34,379 nt of DNA from Fragilaria crotonensis (taxonomy: Eukaryota; Bacillariophyta; Fragilariophyceae; Fragilariales; Fragilariaceae), in assembly GCA_022925895.1 (NCBI GenBank), contig JAKSYS010000661.1, positions 1 through 34,379 of the forward strand, in the 5' to 3' direction. The position numbers and the translations under genes are program-made. Shown here in pieces: positions 9,554 to 18,663 of this stretch (the first letter of the stretch is position 1; every line of letters begins with the position of its first letter). Under the pieces are notes generated by a model, which was given only the letters and a program-made list of their open reading frames with translations, searched no databases and was not told the DNA's origin.

Positions 9554-11100
9554 TCATCTGATTGCCCCGAATGCATCTTTGTCAGTGTACGGACAACTGA
9601 AGTCGTCCATCTTGTCCGGAGGATTGAACCAGTAGTTGAGAGCCATGTGATAATGGTCCTTTGTAGATTGACTCGTAACTTCATGGAACCAACCAGCTGG
9701 TAAGTAAAGTGACTGTCCTGCTTTCAAATGCACAACAGCTTCGTTGACACACGAAAATCCTTCGTGCTCTGTTCTCAACTCCTCAAGGGAACGGCCTCGC
9801 AGGTCTATCCGAGAAAGTTGTTGGGTTTTCTCTCCGACTCCGAGTCATCGGCTTGGCCACACATTTCGTCAAAGTCGTCCCTGGCTCCTTTCCCAGAAAC
9901 ATTGTTGTCTTCGTCGCCATCTGTATCGCTTCCACTCTCTTCACCAAAGCCCTTGCCATACAACGCTTCCTCGTCAGTGTCGTGCTGTTCGACATCCGTG
10001 TCATCGTGGTCGTCTGTTGCTTGTTCCACAGGCAGACCGTCCGGTCGTGTTTCACTACCAACATAACTAATGAGACCATTTGGATGAATGCGATGAATCT
10101 CCCCATAAGTCTTCATGTGCGGAGCGCAATCGGGCGAAAAGAGTCGAAAGGTCTTGGATCCGTGCAACAAGACATAAAAATTGTCATGAAAGTCGTGATG
10201 CAACCCCGAACTCGTCCCGGTGTGGGCAGCACTGCCGCCATTTGTTCCCATCCACAGATTGCACGATTGAAGTATCAAATTTCCTGCCCATGACAACGTG
10301 TTTGGAATGATTTTGTTGTCAATCAGTTGTTTGCATGGAGTCGTTACGATTGGTCTAGCCACATCGTTATCACCATTCTCATCATCGTCCGTTAGTTGTG
10401 TGGATAGATAAAGCAAATGTCCATCTGATTGTTCTAGCGCTTGACAAAAATCCTGGACTTTCATCATCAATTGTCGATCGGGACATCGCAACTGACCAAA
10501 TGTTTCTCGAGCATCCAGCCGACGTTCCACCTGGACTAGTTCCTGGCCCGCCACTCGGATCAGTTGTTCCTTGTCTAACACCAGCGATTTCGTAGCTCGA
10601 CAGGCATCATCATCGTCGTCTTCATCATTAGCGAGTATTGGAAGGGCGTGAATCACACAAGGCTTACGTTGTGAGATGCAATCGTTCCATAGAATTTGTG
10701 GAAATTTGTTCGTGTGAATGTCAGAATCACCATATTCGTTTGGAACGTAACTTGGGATCATGGTGACGATGTTGGGGCCTGTTTTAGTCTTCGTTTCGAC
10801 AGTACAAGTACCTAAACTACTACCAGTTGCACCAGTACCAGAGACCGTCAATGATGACGGTATTAGCGAAAATCCAACATACTGGTTCCTGACGTTCCAC
10901 GCCTCGCCATCGCTACTATCACTCTCGTCGTCGACGTCGCAGCCGTCTCTTCTGCATCTCTTGACCTGACTTGGCTGAAGTATCTGCAGCTGGTGTTTAT
11001 CACATTGTTTCACTTTAACTGACGAATGATGTGAAGAACTATTCACATTGATCCCATCTTCGTGCTTGCTCATTTGCTCATCGCTATTTTGTGTGCCCAA
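9554..11100 (-). CDS. JmjC/cupin-8 family 2-oxoglutarate oxygenase (one frameshift)
   Basis: This is a JmjC-type Fe(II)/2-oxoglutarate hydroxylase related to the JMJD7/FIH-like cupin-8 group. Such enzymes hydroxylate protein side chains, or demethylate histones in other branches. About 515 residues. A polar N-terminal third is followed by a cupin core with the metal motif HxD at residues 301-303 (LHHDFHDNFYVLLHGSK). An acidic linker follows (residues about 360-425). The terminal block SLYLPAGWFHEVTSQ carries the distal His ligand, then HMALNYWFNPPD. The last block lies in another frame: homology continues after a likely missing A in the run at 9826-9829 (T on the plus strand). Without that base the protein would stop before its third ligand. 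The ATG at 11100 is the first in frame. The gene is divergent from the LRR gene at 11600. Two decayed 3' copies lie at 840-1075 and 2850-3740. Confidence 0.8.
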
Positions 11101-11599
11101 CTACCGAGTCCCGACCCCAGATGTCCATACTCAGAGTATAGTACAAGTACCAGGTACCGGTATTGTACCGGTACTGCTCCCGTCTATAGACCTACTGGAT
11201 TATTAACTTACAGTCGTACACGGCACGCGACACTCAGGACAGTACAAGTATGCATACCCTATGATACAGAAAAGATCCAACTATTTTGCGATATGTCGTG
11301 GCATGAAGGTCATACGTACGAATTCTAATATAACCCAGGTACGATTCACCAACGTTCCGATTCCTTTGATTGCCTCCTTTCCTTGCGGATGAATCATGAT
11401 AGTTCTCAGCTCATAATGCTGCTGATTGATGATAGCAGTGCATCACCTACACTTCATTTTTCGCGTTTACTTTTGCCTCTCAAGGACGCGACGAGTCCTA
11501 CAGAAGTTGTGCATTGTTGGCACACTAGGAGTTGTACTCGGATTATCGGAGGAAAACTGGTTGCAAGGACTTTGAAGATCAATCGCGATCGCTTCGGCC
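11101..11599. promoter_or_regulatory. Divergent promoter region, JmjC gene / LRR gene
   Basis: This 499-bp gap separates two divergently oriented gene starts. It contains a dense GTAC palindrome block at about 11140-11180 (ACAAGTACCAGGTACCGGTA and similar). No TATA box or other defined element can be assigned with confidence. Confidence 0.4.
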
Positions 11600-12997
11600 A
11601 TGTCATCGGCTCCTTCTACTTCCTCTGCGATCGCTTCGTTACCGGCAGCCTCAACGGTTGAACGTCACAACCAAGGAAGTGCTAGTGGTAAAAAAAGATT
11701 GGAACATGCACCACCGAATGAACCAATACCTTCAACCGGAATTCGAATGGCAGACTCTTCGGAAAGGCCTCCGGTTTCTAATGCAAGGAATCAAGACGGC
11801 ACTGCCGGAGCACTTCCCTTGGCACCACCATCGCGCAATACTGCAACAAATGGAACATTCCTGTCTCCAATAAGTGCGTATGATCCCCCCAGACAGCTAA
11901 CGAATGAAGACTCCGCAGGAGAATATACCGGTGGGCACAACAGCAATCGCATGGCTGCCGAAAGCGATGTAGACATTGTGGAAGCCTATCGAGTACCCAC
12001 GCAATGGTATCGACGTCCCGTGTATCGATTGATTTTGGTGGGCAGTATCTTGCTTGTGTGCTGTCTTGTTGGCGCGGTGGTGGCACTGGTTATACTTGTC
12101 AATCGACCCCCATCTGCAGCAAGCAGCTCTTCATTGACGTCCCCCACCCCTGTTATAACTACATCCCCAGAACGAATTACAGCGACCCCCATATCAGCGC
12201 CAATTTCTTCACCAACTCCTGGGGAGCCCCCCACCGGGGCCCCAAGTACAGCAGCGCCCACCACACCCGATCCGACTGCGGCGCCCGCGACCCCGGAACC
12301 AATCACGGCGACCCCCATATCAAGTTTTTCACCAATAACGGTAGTGCTCCCCACCAGCGCTCCAACGACAGCAGCGCCCACAACCGCCGAAGCAACTGCG
12401 GCATCTCCCACGCCGGATCCAATCACGGCGCCGCCTTCGCGGGTACCAACCACAGCGCCTCCGACCTTGGAACCGACCGTCTTGACGCCGGAACTAATCG
12501 CCTGCAACTTTCTTTCCATGCGATACGTGAATGTGTGTCGATCGGCCTTGGGGTTTCAAGACACTACGAGGGGTTCCACAATTCCAAGTGAGATCGGACT
12601 CTTGACGCAGTTGAAGTATTTGAACGTCAACTTCAATTCGTTGACTTCCACAATTCCAAGTGAGATCGGTTTGTTGACACAGTTGACGGCATTGGATTTC
12701 GGCGTCAATTCGTTGACATCCTCAATTCCAACTGAGATCGGACTCTTGACACAGTTGACGGCATTAGGTTTCTCGTACAATTTGTTGACTTCCACAATTC
12801 CAAGTGAGATCGGATTCTTGACACAGTTGACGTGGTTGGATTTCTCCAATAATGCTTTGCAAGGGACAGTTCCGTCATCGCTCTGCCCAATCACTCCTAG
12901 CGACGGGTATAGCTTTATCATTGTTGACTGTTTTGAAGTTACATGTGTTTCAGGTTGCTGCTGGGATCGTTATGAGGATGGTTCTCTCTGTAGCTGA
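11600..12997 (+). CDS. Single-pass membrane LRR protein with Pro/Thr-rich stalk (intact)
   Basis: The 465-residue frame is uninterrupted. Residues 1-140 are polar and presumably cytoplasmic. A transmembrane helix spans about 143-167 (LILVGSILLVCCLVGAVVAL). Residues 170-305 form a Pro/Thr/Ala stalk with repeated PTxAPTT words. Four plant-type 24-residue leucine-rich repeats follow (IPSEIGLLTQLTALDF...NSLTS), then a Cys-rich cap (CFEVTCVSGCCWD). The lack of a cleavable signal and the basic residues before the helix suggest an N-in, LRR-outside type II topology. LRR proteins of this layout are abundant in pennate diatoms and are thought to take part in surface recognition or adhesion; the role here is inferred. 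It converges on RLP24 and has a frame-broken paralogue at 18664-20685 with about three times as many repeats. An alternative upstream start is not excluded. Confidence 0.85.
   Translation: MSSAPSTSSAIASLPAASTVERHNQGSASGKKRLEHAPPNEPIPSTGIRMADSSERPPVSNARNQDGTAGALPLAPPSRNTATNGTFLSPISAYDPPRQLTNEDSAGEYTGGHNSNRMAAESDVDIVEAYRVPTQWYRRPVYRLILVGSILLVCCLVGAVVALVILVNRPPSAASSSSLTSPTPVITTSPERITATPISAPISSPTPGEPPTGAPSTAAPTTPDPTAAPATPEPITATPISSFSPITVVLPTSAPTTAAPTTAEATAASPTPDPITAPPSRVPTTAPPTLEPTVLTPELIACNFLSMRYVNVCRSALGFQDTTRGSTIPSEIGLLTQLKYLNVNFNSLTSTIPSEIGLLTQLTALDFGVNSLTSSIPTEIGLLTQLTALGFSYNLLTSTIPSEIGFLTQLTWLDFSNNALQGTVPSSLCPITPSDGYSFIIVDCFEVTCVSGCCWDRYEDGSLCS
12577..12870 (+). repeat. 72-nt LRR-coding tandem repeat, 4 units
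   Basis: Four consecutive units, each with the conserved core CCAAGTGAGATCGG...TTGACACAGTTGA, encode the leucine-rich repeats. Units are very similar in DNA as well as in protein, which suggests recent unit duplication or gene conversion. Confidence 0.85.
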
Positions 12998-13365
12998 GGA
13001 ATGAATGAACGAATAAACGAATGAATGTGATGAATAAAGGGAAGAATGGATGAAGGCACCAAGGCAAAGGCACACGAGGCTGTTCGTGTGTGAGCTTGAG
13101 ATCGGATCGGAATGTATGATGCGTGATGGATAATGGGTACTACCAAGCAAACGTTGATTGGACAGCCAGGGTCGGATAACTTCCATGCTCGAATCGTCTC
13201 CAGTAATTATATAAATGTTTACTCCAGTACACTACCATGTCTATAGTCGATCACTCTAGCTACCGTAGTAGAGTACACCACAACGATGGAGCCATTACAT
13301 ACAAGTTTAATTTGTTGCTAGTTATTCCAATGTAAACAAGTCTTACTAACAGCAAGTTCCTACTC

Positions 13366-13908
13366 CTACTCCTCCATTTGATCCGCATCACCACTTCCAG
13401 CACCAGCACGGTAAGTCTCTGCCGAACTCTTCTTTCGAGCTGCAATTCTGGCACGTGCCGAATCGACCACATTCCTCATAACTTCCTCTCTCTTTGCCAC
13501 AGCTGGAGCCAACAATTCGATTGATTTCTCAATTTCAACTCTTGCTTGCTTTTTCTTTTCCGCCTTGGCATCAGTCATTCTGTTTTGAAAGAATCGTTGT
13601 TCACGACTCTCCTTAATCTGTTGTACTTTCTGCATGGCCAATATGGTCTTGCTCCATGAGATCACGACCATACTTGACTGGTCGATTTCGTCTCTTTTCA
13701 AATTCAAACGTGGAATCGACAGCCATTTCCTTCCCCGGGTCTTGCGAAAGGCCTTGGTCAAAACCTTTCGTGGATTGCGCTTCTTGTTGAAATTGCGATG
13801 ACATTTCGAACGACAGAAACGGAATTGTTTCGCATCGTTACGAACAAATGTCATTCCATGACCAGGATAACACGGTGATGAACAGAAGTAACACTTTTCA
13901 ATTCTCAT
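13366..13908 (-). CDS. RLP24: Ribosome biogenesis protein RLP24 (compensated frameshifts)
   Basis: RLP24 is the L24e-family placeholder on pre-60S ribosomes. In yeast it recruits the AAA-ATPase Drg1 and is later replaced by ribosomal protein eL24. The N-terminus [18 protein letters not shown] and [10 protein letters not shown] give the four zinc-binding Cys of L24e. The long Lys/Glu-rich C-terminal extension ([14 protein letters not shown] to DQMEE) separates it from eL24 itself; at 180 residues the size fits. Two defects are seen. The normally invariant RW after NPRKV is replaced by a single Leu. The segment expected to read [19 protein letters not shown] is present only in another frame between about 13732 (a missing A) and 13653 (an extra C), so the listed frame carries about 27 wrong residues yet stays open. 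It converges with the LRR gene. A truncated second copy lies at 21037-21480. Confidence 0.88.
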   Translation of the reverse strand: MRIEKCYFCSSPCYPGHGMTFVRNDAKQFRFCRSKCHRNFNKKRNPRKVLTKAFRKTRGRKWLSIPRLNLKRDEIDQSSMVVISWSKTILAMQKVQQIKESREQRFFQNRMTDAKAEKKKQARVEIEKSIELLAPAVAKREEVMRNVVDSARARIAARKKSSAETYRAGAGSGDADQMEE

Positions 13909-14950
13909 GATGCTGCTTTACAAAGAGATGTTGTTGTGGATGATTGCTGTTGTTGATGACACTGTTCTGCAAATGGAACGAGTGTATGGAAATTGGTCGT
14001 ACAATTGATACACTGGCAACGTCGCTGCCGAAGTTGGACGATAGTACTGTACGCCTTACCCGTATTTCACTTGAAAACGAGAAATCCATGGAGGCGAAAT
14101 CGGTGGTGGGGATTGTCTTCTCGAGTCGATTTAAGCACGAACGACGGACGGTGAGAATTCATCCTCGAAATCGGACAGATCGACACTGCAAAGTACGGAG
14201 TACGGTACAGTACTCCAGTACATTTGCGTCCTACAGTCTACAGTCCTTGTACCGTGTTGTTAAGTAATAATTGTGCAAGTACTGGAGTGCTAGTACCAGG
14301 CACATGGGGTACTGTAGTACTCCTGAGTGTACCGTAAATTGCTCCTCGGTTTTGAAGAGATTTTGACGGAATCTCATGTTCATCCTAAAAGCAAAATATA
14401 GTGGTTCTTAAGAGATGCTTATAGAATAACATTCTTGCATGGCACGCATTGATCATGAGCACCATTCATCACCCAACTGGCATCACCATGGAAATTGTTT
14501 TGATAGAAGCCAATAGCAATGGTTGATCATGTTATCAACATGATGTTTGTGGCACACTTATTGAGGAAGATGTTGATCTAAGGCTCCAGAGTGTACAAAT
14601 TCTCAACAGTCTTGGCAGAGAAGAGACTACAATTGCTGCATACCATGTATTGGATGGCATTGACTAGTGTCGAGTAGAATTTTCGCATTGTCAAGAAGTC
14701 GTAGTCCATGCCAAAACATTTGATGGCATTTTGGTACAAGTGATAGAGATCTTTTTGCCGGTTGGGAGCGACAGGCCAATCAAGCAAAAAAGTGGTGACA
14801 ACAACACGGTTATCAACATCATTCCGATGCTGAAACTCCTCTTTTCACCATCCTTGATCCTCAAATTGCCTCCATTTTAGGTGTAACAGTCCTTAAAGGC
14901 AGAGGAGTATGGTTTTCAGTACATTGGTACAGTAGTATTGTAGCAGAAGA
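13909..14950. other. Intergenic, no confident gene
   Basis: GTAC-centred words are dense at about 14190-14335. A minus-strand open frame at 14578-14787 (69 residues, with CFGMDYDFLTMRKFYSTL) has protein-like composition but no family I recognise; it could be a relic exon. A short palindrome, ATCATGTT/AACATGAT, lies near 14525-14543. Confidence 0.4.
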
Positions 14951-15355
14951 GCAGAGTCCTGCACCGGGTATGACGCCTGTGCCCATGGGTACCAAGGCTA
15001 CCGGTAGGCAGCGGACCACATGACCACCACGCTTCGCGCGGTCACGCTTGGACCACGTACCACCCACGCCCGCTGGGCGTGCATACCCACCCATGCCCTG
15101 CAAAAATTTAGCCGCCGCAGGCTGTTTTCTAAAGTTGCTCTCACGTGTACTATACTACTCCTTACTGGCTACTGTATACTCAGAGTACACTGGTCGATTC
15201 GTGTGGGCAGGTTAGACCACCCATTACCGGTTTGCTCAGTGGAGTTTGGACCACCCATACCCACCCACCCACTGGTTGGGCACCCATACCACCATTAACC
15301 ATGGGTATGGGTGGGTAGTGGGTGGTACTGGGTATGGTACAGTGCAGGACTCTGC
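14951..15355. repeat. Inverted-repeat element, about 405 bp
   Basis: The ends are perfect 14-bp inverted repeats: GCAGAGTCCTGCAC at 14951 and its complement at 15342-15355. The interior is rich in ACCCATACCCACCCA-like words on one strand near the right end and has related inverted words near the left. The flanks share AGA on both sides, a possible but weak 3-bp target duplication. No coding capacity was seen. Confidence 0.45.
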
Positions 15356-15573
15356 AGATGTCAGCAGTACCATTACCTGAAGTACTATGCACTGTGCACG
15401 GACCACGATGCTGTGCGCGCAACGACATGCTTTTGCTTCAAACTCTTCAAACGCCTTGGGAGTTGGGGTCTGTCGTATGTATGCATGTGTATGTAGATCT
15501 TGGTTTCGTCATGCGATCACTCCAGTCCCGGATATGGAAGTGTATAACAGGATTTTTCATTCAAGTTGTATTA

Positions 15574-16166
15574 GGCTCAATCTTAGCGAGGACACAGTGT
15601 GTTGAAAGAGAACACAAACTAAAAAATATTTGTTGATGTCAGAACACGGTTCGATGGTCGTGTCGCTTGCCTTCGGACCAAAGATTTGAAAGTGTGTTGT
15701 CATCGACACAGCGGAATCTGTATCGTCTACCCAAGTACTGGAGTACATAAGTACTGTAGGATGAAAATAATTCAAATCTGAAAATCTCTGACTAGAACGA
15801 CTTCATGCTATTGGTTAAGAAAATCATTTTGTGTCGTATACTCTGAAGTACTCGAATACCGTAGGAAAATATTATGCGAATTTAAATTCTCTGACTAGAA
15901 CGACTTAATGCTATTGGTTAAAAATTCAGTTTGTGTCGAATGCTCGACACACGAGATTTGAGTTTGTGTCCGCGAAAACAGGGACACAATTGTATTTTTC
16001 ATCAAATCTCGTGTGTCGAACGCCGACACAAACTCCAATTTACTGTGTTTGTGTCCTGGTTGTGTCCACGCTAAGGCAAAAAACACAGACACAAATCATT
16101 TTTTTCGGAGAAACTATTTCGTTTGTGTCGAAAAAAAACACACTGTGTCCACGCTAAGATTGAGCC
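15574..16166. mobile_element. PIF/Harbinger-like MITE, 593 bp
   Basis: The terminal inverted repeats are 30 bp with one mismatch, starting GGCTCAATCTTAGCG at 15574 and ending with its complement at 16166. They are flanked on both sides by TTA (15571-15573 and 16167-16169), which is the target-site duplication typical of PIF/Harbinger elements. An alternative reading is TA duplications with slightly longer ends, as in Tc1/mariner. The inside holds a direct repeat (CTCTGACTAGAACGACTT at about 15786 and 15891) and several inverted GTGTCG words such as CTCGTGTGTCGAA. No transposase is encoded, so it is non-autonomous. Confidence 0.75.
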
Positions 16167-16171
16167 TTATA

Positions 16172-16204
16172 CTGTATTATACCATACCACGTGGTATAAT
16201 ACAG
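16172..16204. repeat. Short perfect hairpin
   Basis: The arms CTGTATTATACC and GGTATAATACAG are perfectly complementary around a 9-nt centre. It lies 5 bp outside the MITE end. The word GTGGTATAATAC also occurs at about 17000 inside another 15-bp palindrome. Confidence 0.6.
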
Positions 16205-17039
16205 CTGTTCTGACAGTAGCCAGTAGTCTAGTACTAGAGTACCCCAGTACGACTGCCAACACGGAATCGAGCCAGGTGGTGGGCCGCCGCAGTTGGAAAA
16301 TTTTGTTGAGTTTGGTGTAGGCACTTCATGCAAAATATCATGTCAGAATTATTGTTTGGGTGAGGTTTGCTATGATACTTTCACTCATTTTCCACGGCTG
16401 GCACTGAGTTGTACGAATTGTGAGGGCAAAACATAGTTTTAGTCATATCAAAGTCTCCTTCCATTTCTGTTGGCAGCTTGAAAACACTCATACATATTCA
16501 CATCAAACTCATTCATTTGAGAGCCTTTGGCATTATGTTTTACTCATATGTCCGATGGAAGTTCACAGTATTGTTCCGAAAGAATCCCTGTTTATTGAGA
16601 TACTTGAGTTTGGCTCTGTATTGATATGCATTGACCCTCCATAAAAGCATCAAGCTATCCAAAAGCTCTACTGTGCTTCTTGCTTCTTGCACTTCAGTCA
16701 ATTATCTTGAAGTCTGCCTGAGCATTATTGCAATCTTGGGCGTGTCTGTCTCTGACTCATCTCCTCTGAGCCTGTAGAATTCAACAAAATGTTCACAAAT
16801 TTTATCCCATTCCTCATATTTAGATTCACCTCTGATATTTGTGTGCTTTTGTGCTGGTTGCAGATCTGGAGGATGTCAATACTATCAGAATTGTGTATGT
16901 ATGATGATACTCGTCGCTCGAAACACCCGCATGACCATGAAACCCTAACTCTAAACATGATTCCAATAATACAATTATACCTAACACCCTCAAAATGGAG
17001 TGGTATAATACCACGGTATGATAAAATTTGAATTATACC
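16205..17039. other. Intergenic, no confident gene
   Basis: Short frames on both strands (16420-16644 plus, 16725-17075 minus) are AT-rich and show no domain. The palindrome GTGGTATAATACCAC lies at 17000-17014, just before the next inverted-repeat element. Confidence 0.4.
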
Positions 17040-17272
17040 GGGAGCCCGTCTATGTCCCCTTTTCGAGCCGGTCAAACGTTCTATATAAATCTACTTCGTG
17101 AAATTAACTGCGTCGTCAGCCAACCATGTACTTTTTATGGGATAAAAAACCTCAGAGAATCATCTCCGGATGGTATTCGTATAGACAGTGATGTAGAAGC
17201 TACGCAAGTAAAGATTGACCGGCTCGAAAAGGGGACACAGACGGGCTCCCAAACATACATAGACGGGCTCCC
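17040..17272. mobile_element. Small TIR element with duplicated right end
   Basis: The left arm starts GGGAGCCCGTCTATGTCCCC at 17040 and runs 36 bp. Its complement is at 17215-17250 with one mismatch. Directly outside the right arm a further partial copy of the terminus (AGACGGGCTCCC, ending at 17272) follows a ~10-bp spacer. That outer copy matches the left end exactly where the inner copy has its mismatch. No coding capacity and no clear target-site duplication were seen. It is a MITE-like relic. Confidence 0.6.
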
Positions 17273-17443
17273 CATCCATAATCCCGGAGCACATATTGTG
17301 GCCTAATCGATGAGTACCAGTAATACGTGGTACTAGTACCTAGTACCCCAGTCCACCATGCTGAAACTGTGCGTCCGAAGGTTTTCGGAAGTTGCTTGCA
17401 TATGAATCCGAGTAATGGGCGCAATGTTCGGTATGTTCCAGAT

Positions 17444-18356
17444 GAATATGCCTAATGCGCTTAGAATTGATGCGCTTATAAAGCACTTGCACCAATCAAA
17501 ATCGTCCGAATTTCGGTTGGGGTTGCCCCTTCCCGAAAGAGTCATCTACCTGTTCTGAAAATATCAATAACGGTTCAAGGCAGGTTGCAAGCAACACCTG
17601 TCGAGAGTTTATATATCTTAATTTCGCCTTCATTGTAAACATTTACGACGGTGTTGGTGCTGGGAAGAGCGAGACTTGAAGGTTCAACGAACTTGACGGT
17701 TACTGAACGCACGCTCGTAGAGCGTGTGCGTGATGGTGTTCTTTTGGTTTTTTTTACGATCTCTTGGTAAAAACACAAGTACTCCGAGTGTTGCGAAGTG
17801 CGGCGAAGACTGCTAATTTGGTTGATCTATTTAAAAAAGTACTGAGTACACGGAGTGATATTCATACAAGGTAGTTCAGCTACGGCACACGTACACAGAC
17901 TTCGTGTTACATGTTACATGTTTGATCTTGTGGTCATGAGCGTTAAAAGTGACCTTCATACTTAGGCAGGGGGTGTAACAGAATTATTGACTTCGAAATT
18001 GCAACGGTGATGGTGTTCTTTTGGTTTTTTTTACGATCTCTTGGTAAAAACACAAGTACTCCGAGTGTTGCGAAGTGCGGCGAAGACTGCTAATTTGGTT
18101 GATCTATTTAAAAAAGTACTGAGTACACGGAGTGATATTCATACAAGGTAGTTCAGCTACGGCACACGTACACAGACTTCGTGTTACATGTTACATGTTT
18201 GATCTTGTGGTCATGAGCGTTAAAAGTGACCTTCATACTTAGGCAGGGGTGTAACAGAATTATTGACTTCGAAATTGCAACGATGACGTTTTGGACGATT
18301 TTGATTGGTGCAAGTGCTTTATATGCGCATTAATTCTAAGCGCATTAGGCACTCTC
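17444..18356. mobile_element. Mutator-like (MULE-type) non-autonomous element, 913 bp
   Basis: Long terminal inverted repeats of 59 bp with two mismatches lie at 17449-17507 and 18293-18351, starting TGCCTAATGCGCTTAGAATT. Five bases outside each TIR there is a perfect 9-bp direct repeat GTTCCAGAT (17435-17443 and 18357-18365). If the element is counted from those repeats, it has a 9-bp target-site duplication and ends beginning with GA, both usual for Mutator-like elements. The interior holds a 277-bp tandem duplication and no transposase. A minus-strand frame of 67 residues (17575-17778) has no recognisable domain. Confidence 0.75.
17731..18282. repeat. Near-identical 277-bp tandem duplication
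   Basis: Copy 1 (17731-18006) and copy 2 (18008-18282) are identical by eye except for one G in a run (five G versus four). Both lie within the MULE-like element. The duplication is either very recent or an assembly artefact. Its unit contains GTACTCCGAGTG and AAGTACTGAGTACACGG, like the GTAC words elsewhere. Confidence 0.9.
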
Positions 18357-18663
18357 GTTCCAGATCCCAGTTTCGTTCGATCTTCTTGCTATTCTCCTTC
18401 GTCGAGGGCTCTCAGCTCATGAAGCTGGTACTCAGGTACCTGGTACTCTACTAGTAGTAACATTGCTCTACTAGCAACAAGGTATTGAGAAATACGAGGT
18501 TGTGATTGTACTCCAGCACCCTTCTGACCTCAGAGTACTTGTACTGAAAGAGTCCCTAATCCGAGTATCATACTCGAAGGTGATCTGATTCGATCAACTC
18601 ACGTGCACATTTTTCTACTCCAGTACTCCAATATAGATATACAAGTAGAAATCTTGTTTTCTG

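Noticed and set aside
9783-10106. Separate minus-strand protein overlapping the JmjC gene
   Set aside because: Out-of-frame shadow of the acidic linker; its similarity to 3472-3750 only reflects the DNA duplication.
12556-12921. Minus-strand repeat protein with SPISLGIVEVNEL units
   Set aside because: Antisense reading of the LRR repeats; the same shadow appears over 19686-20498.
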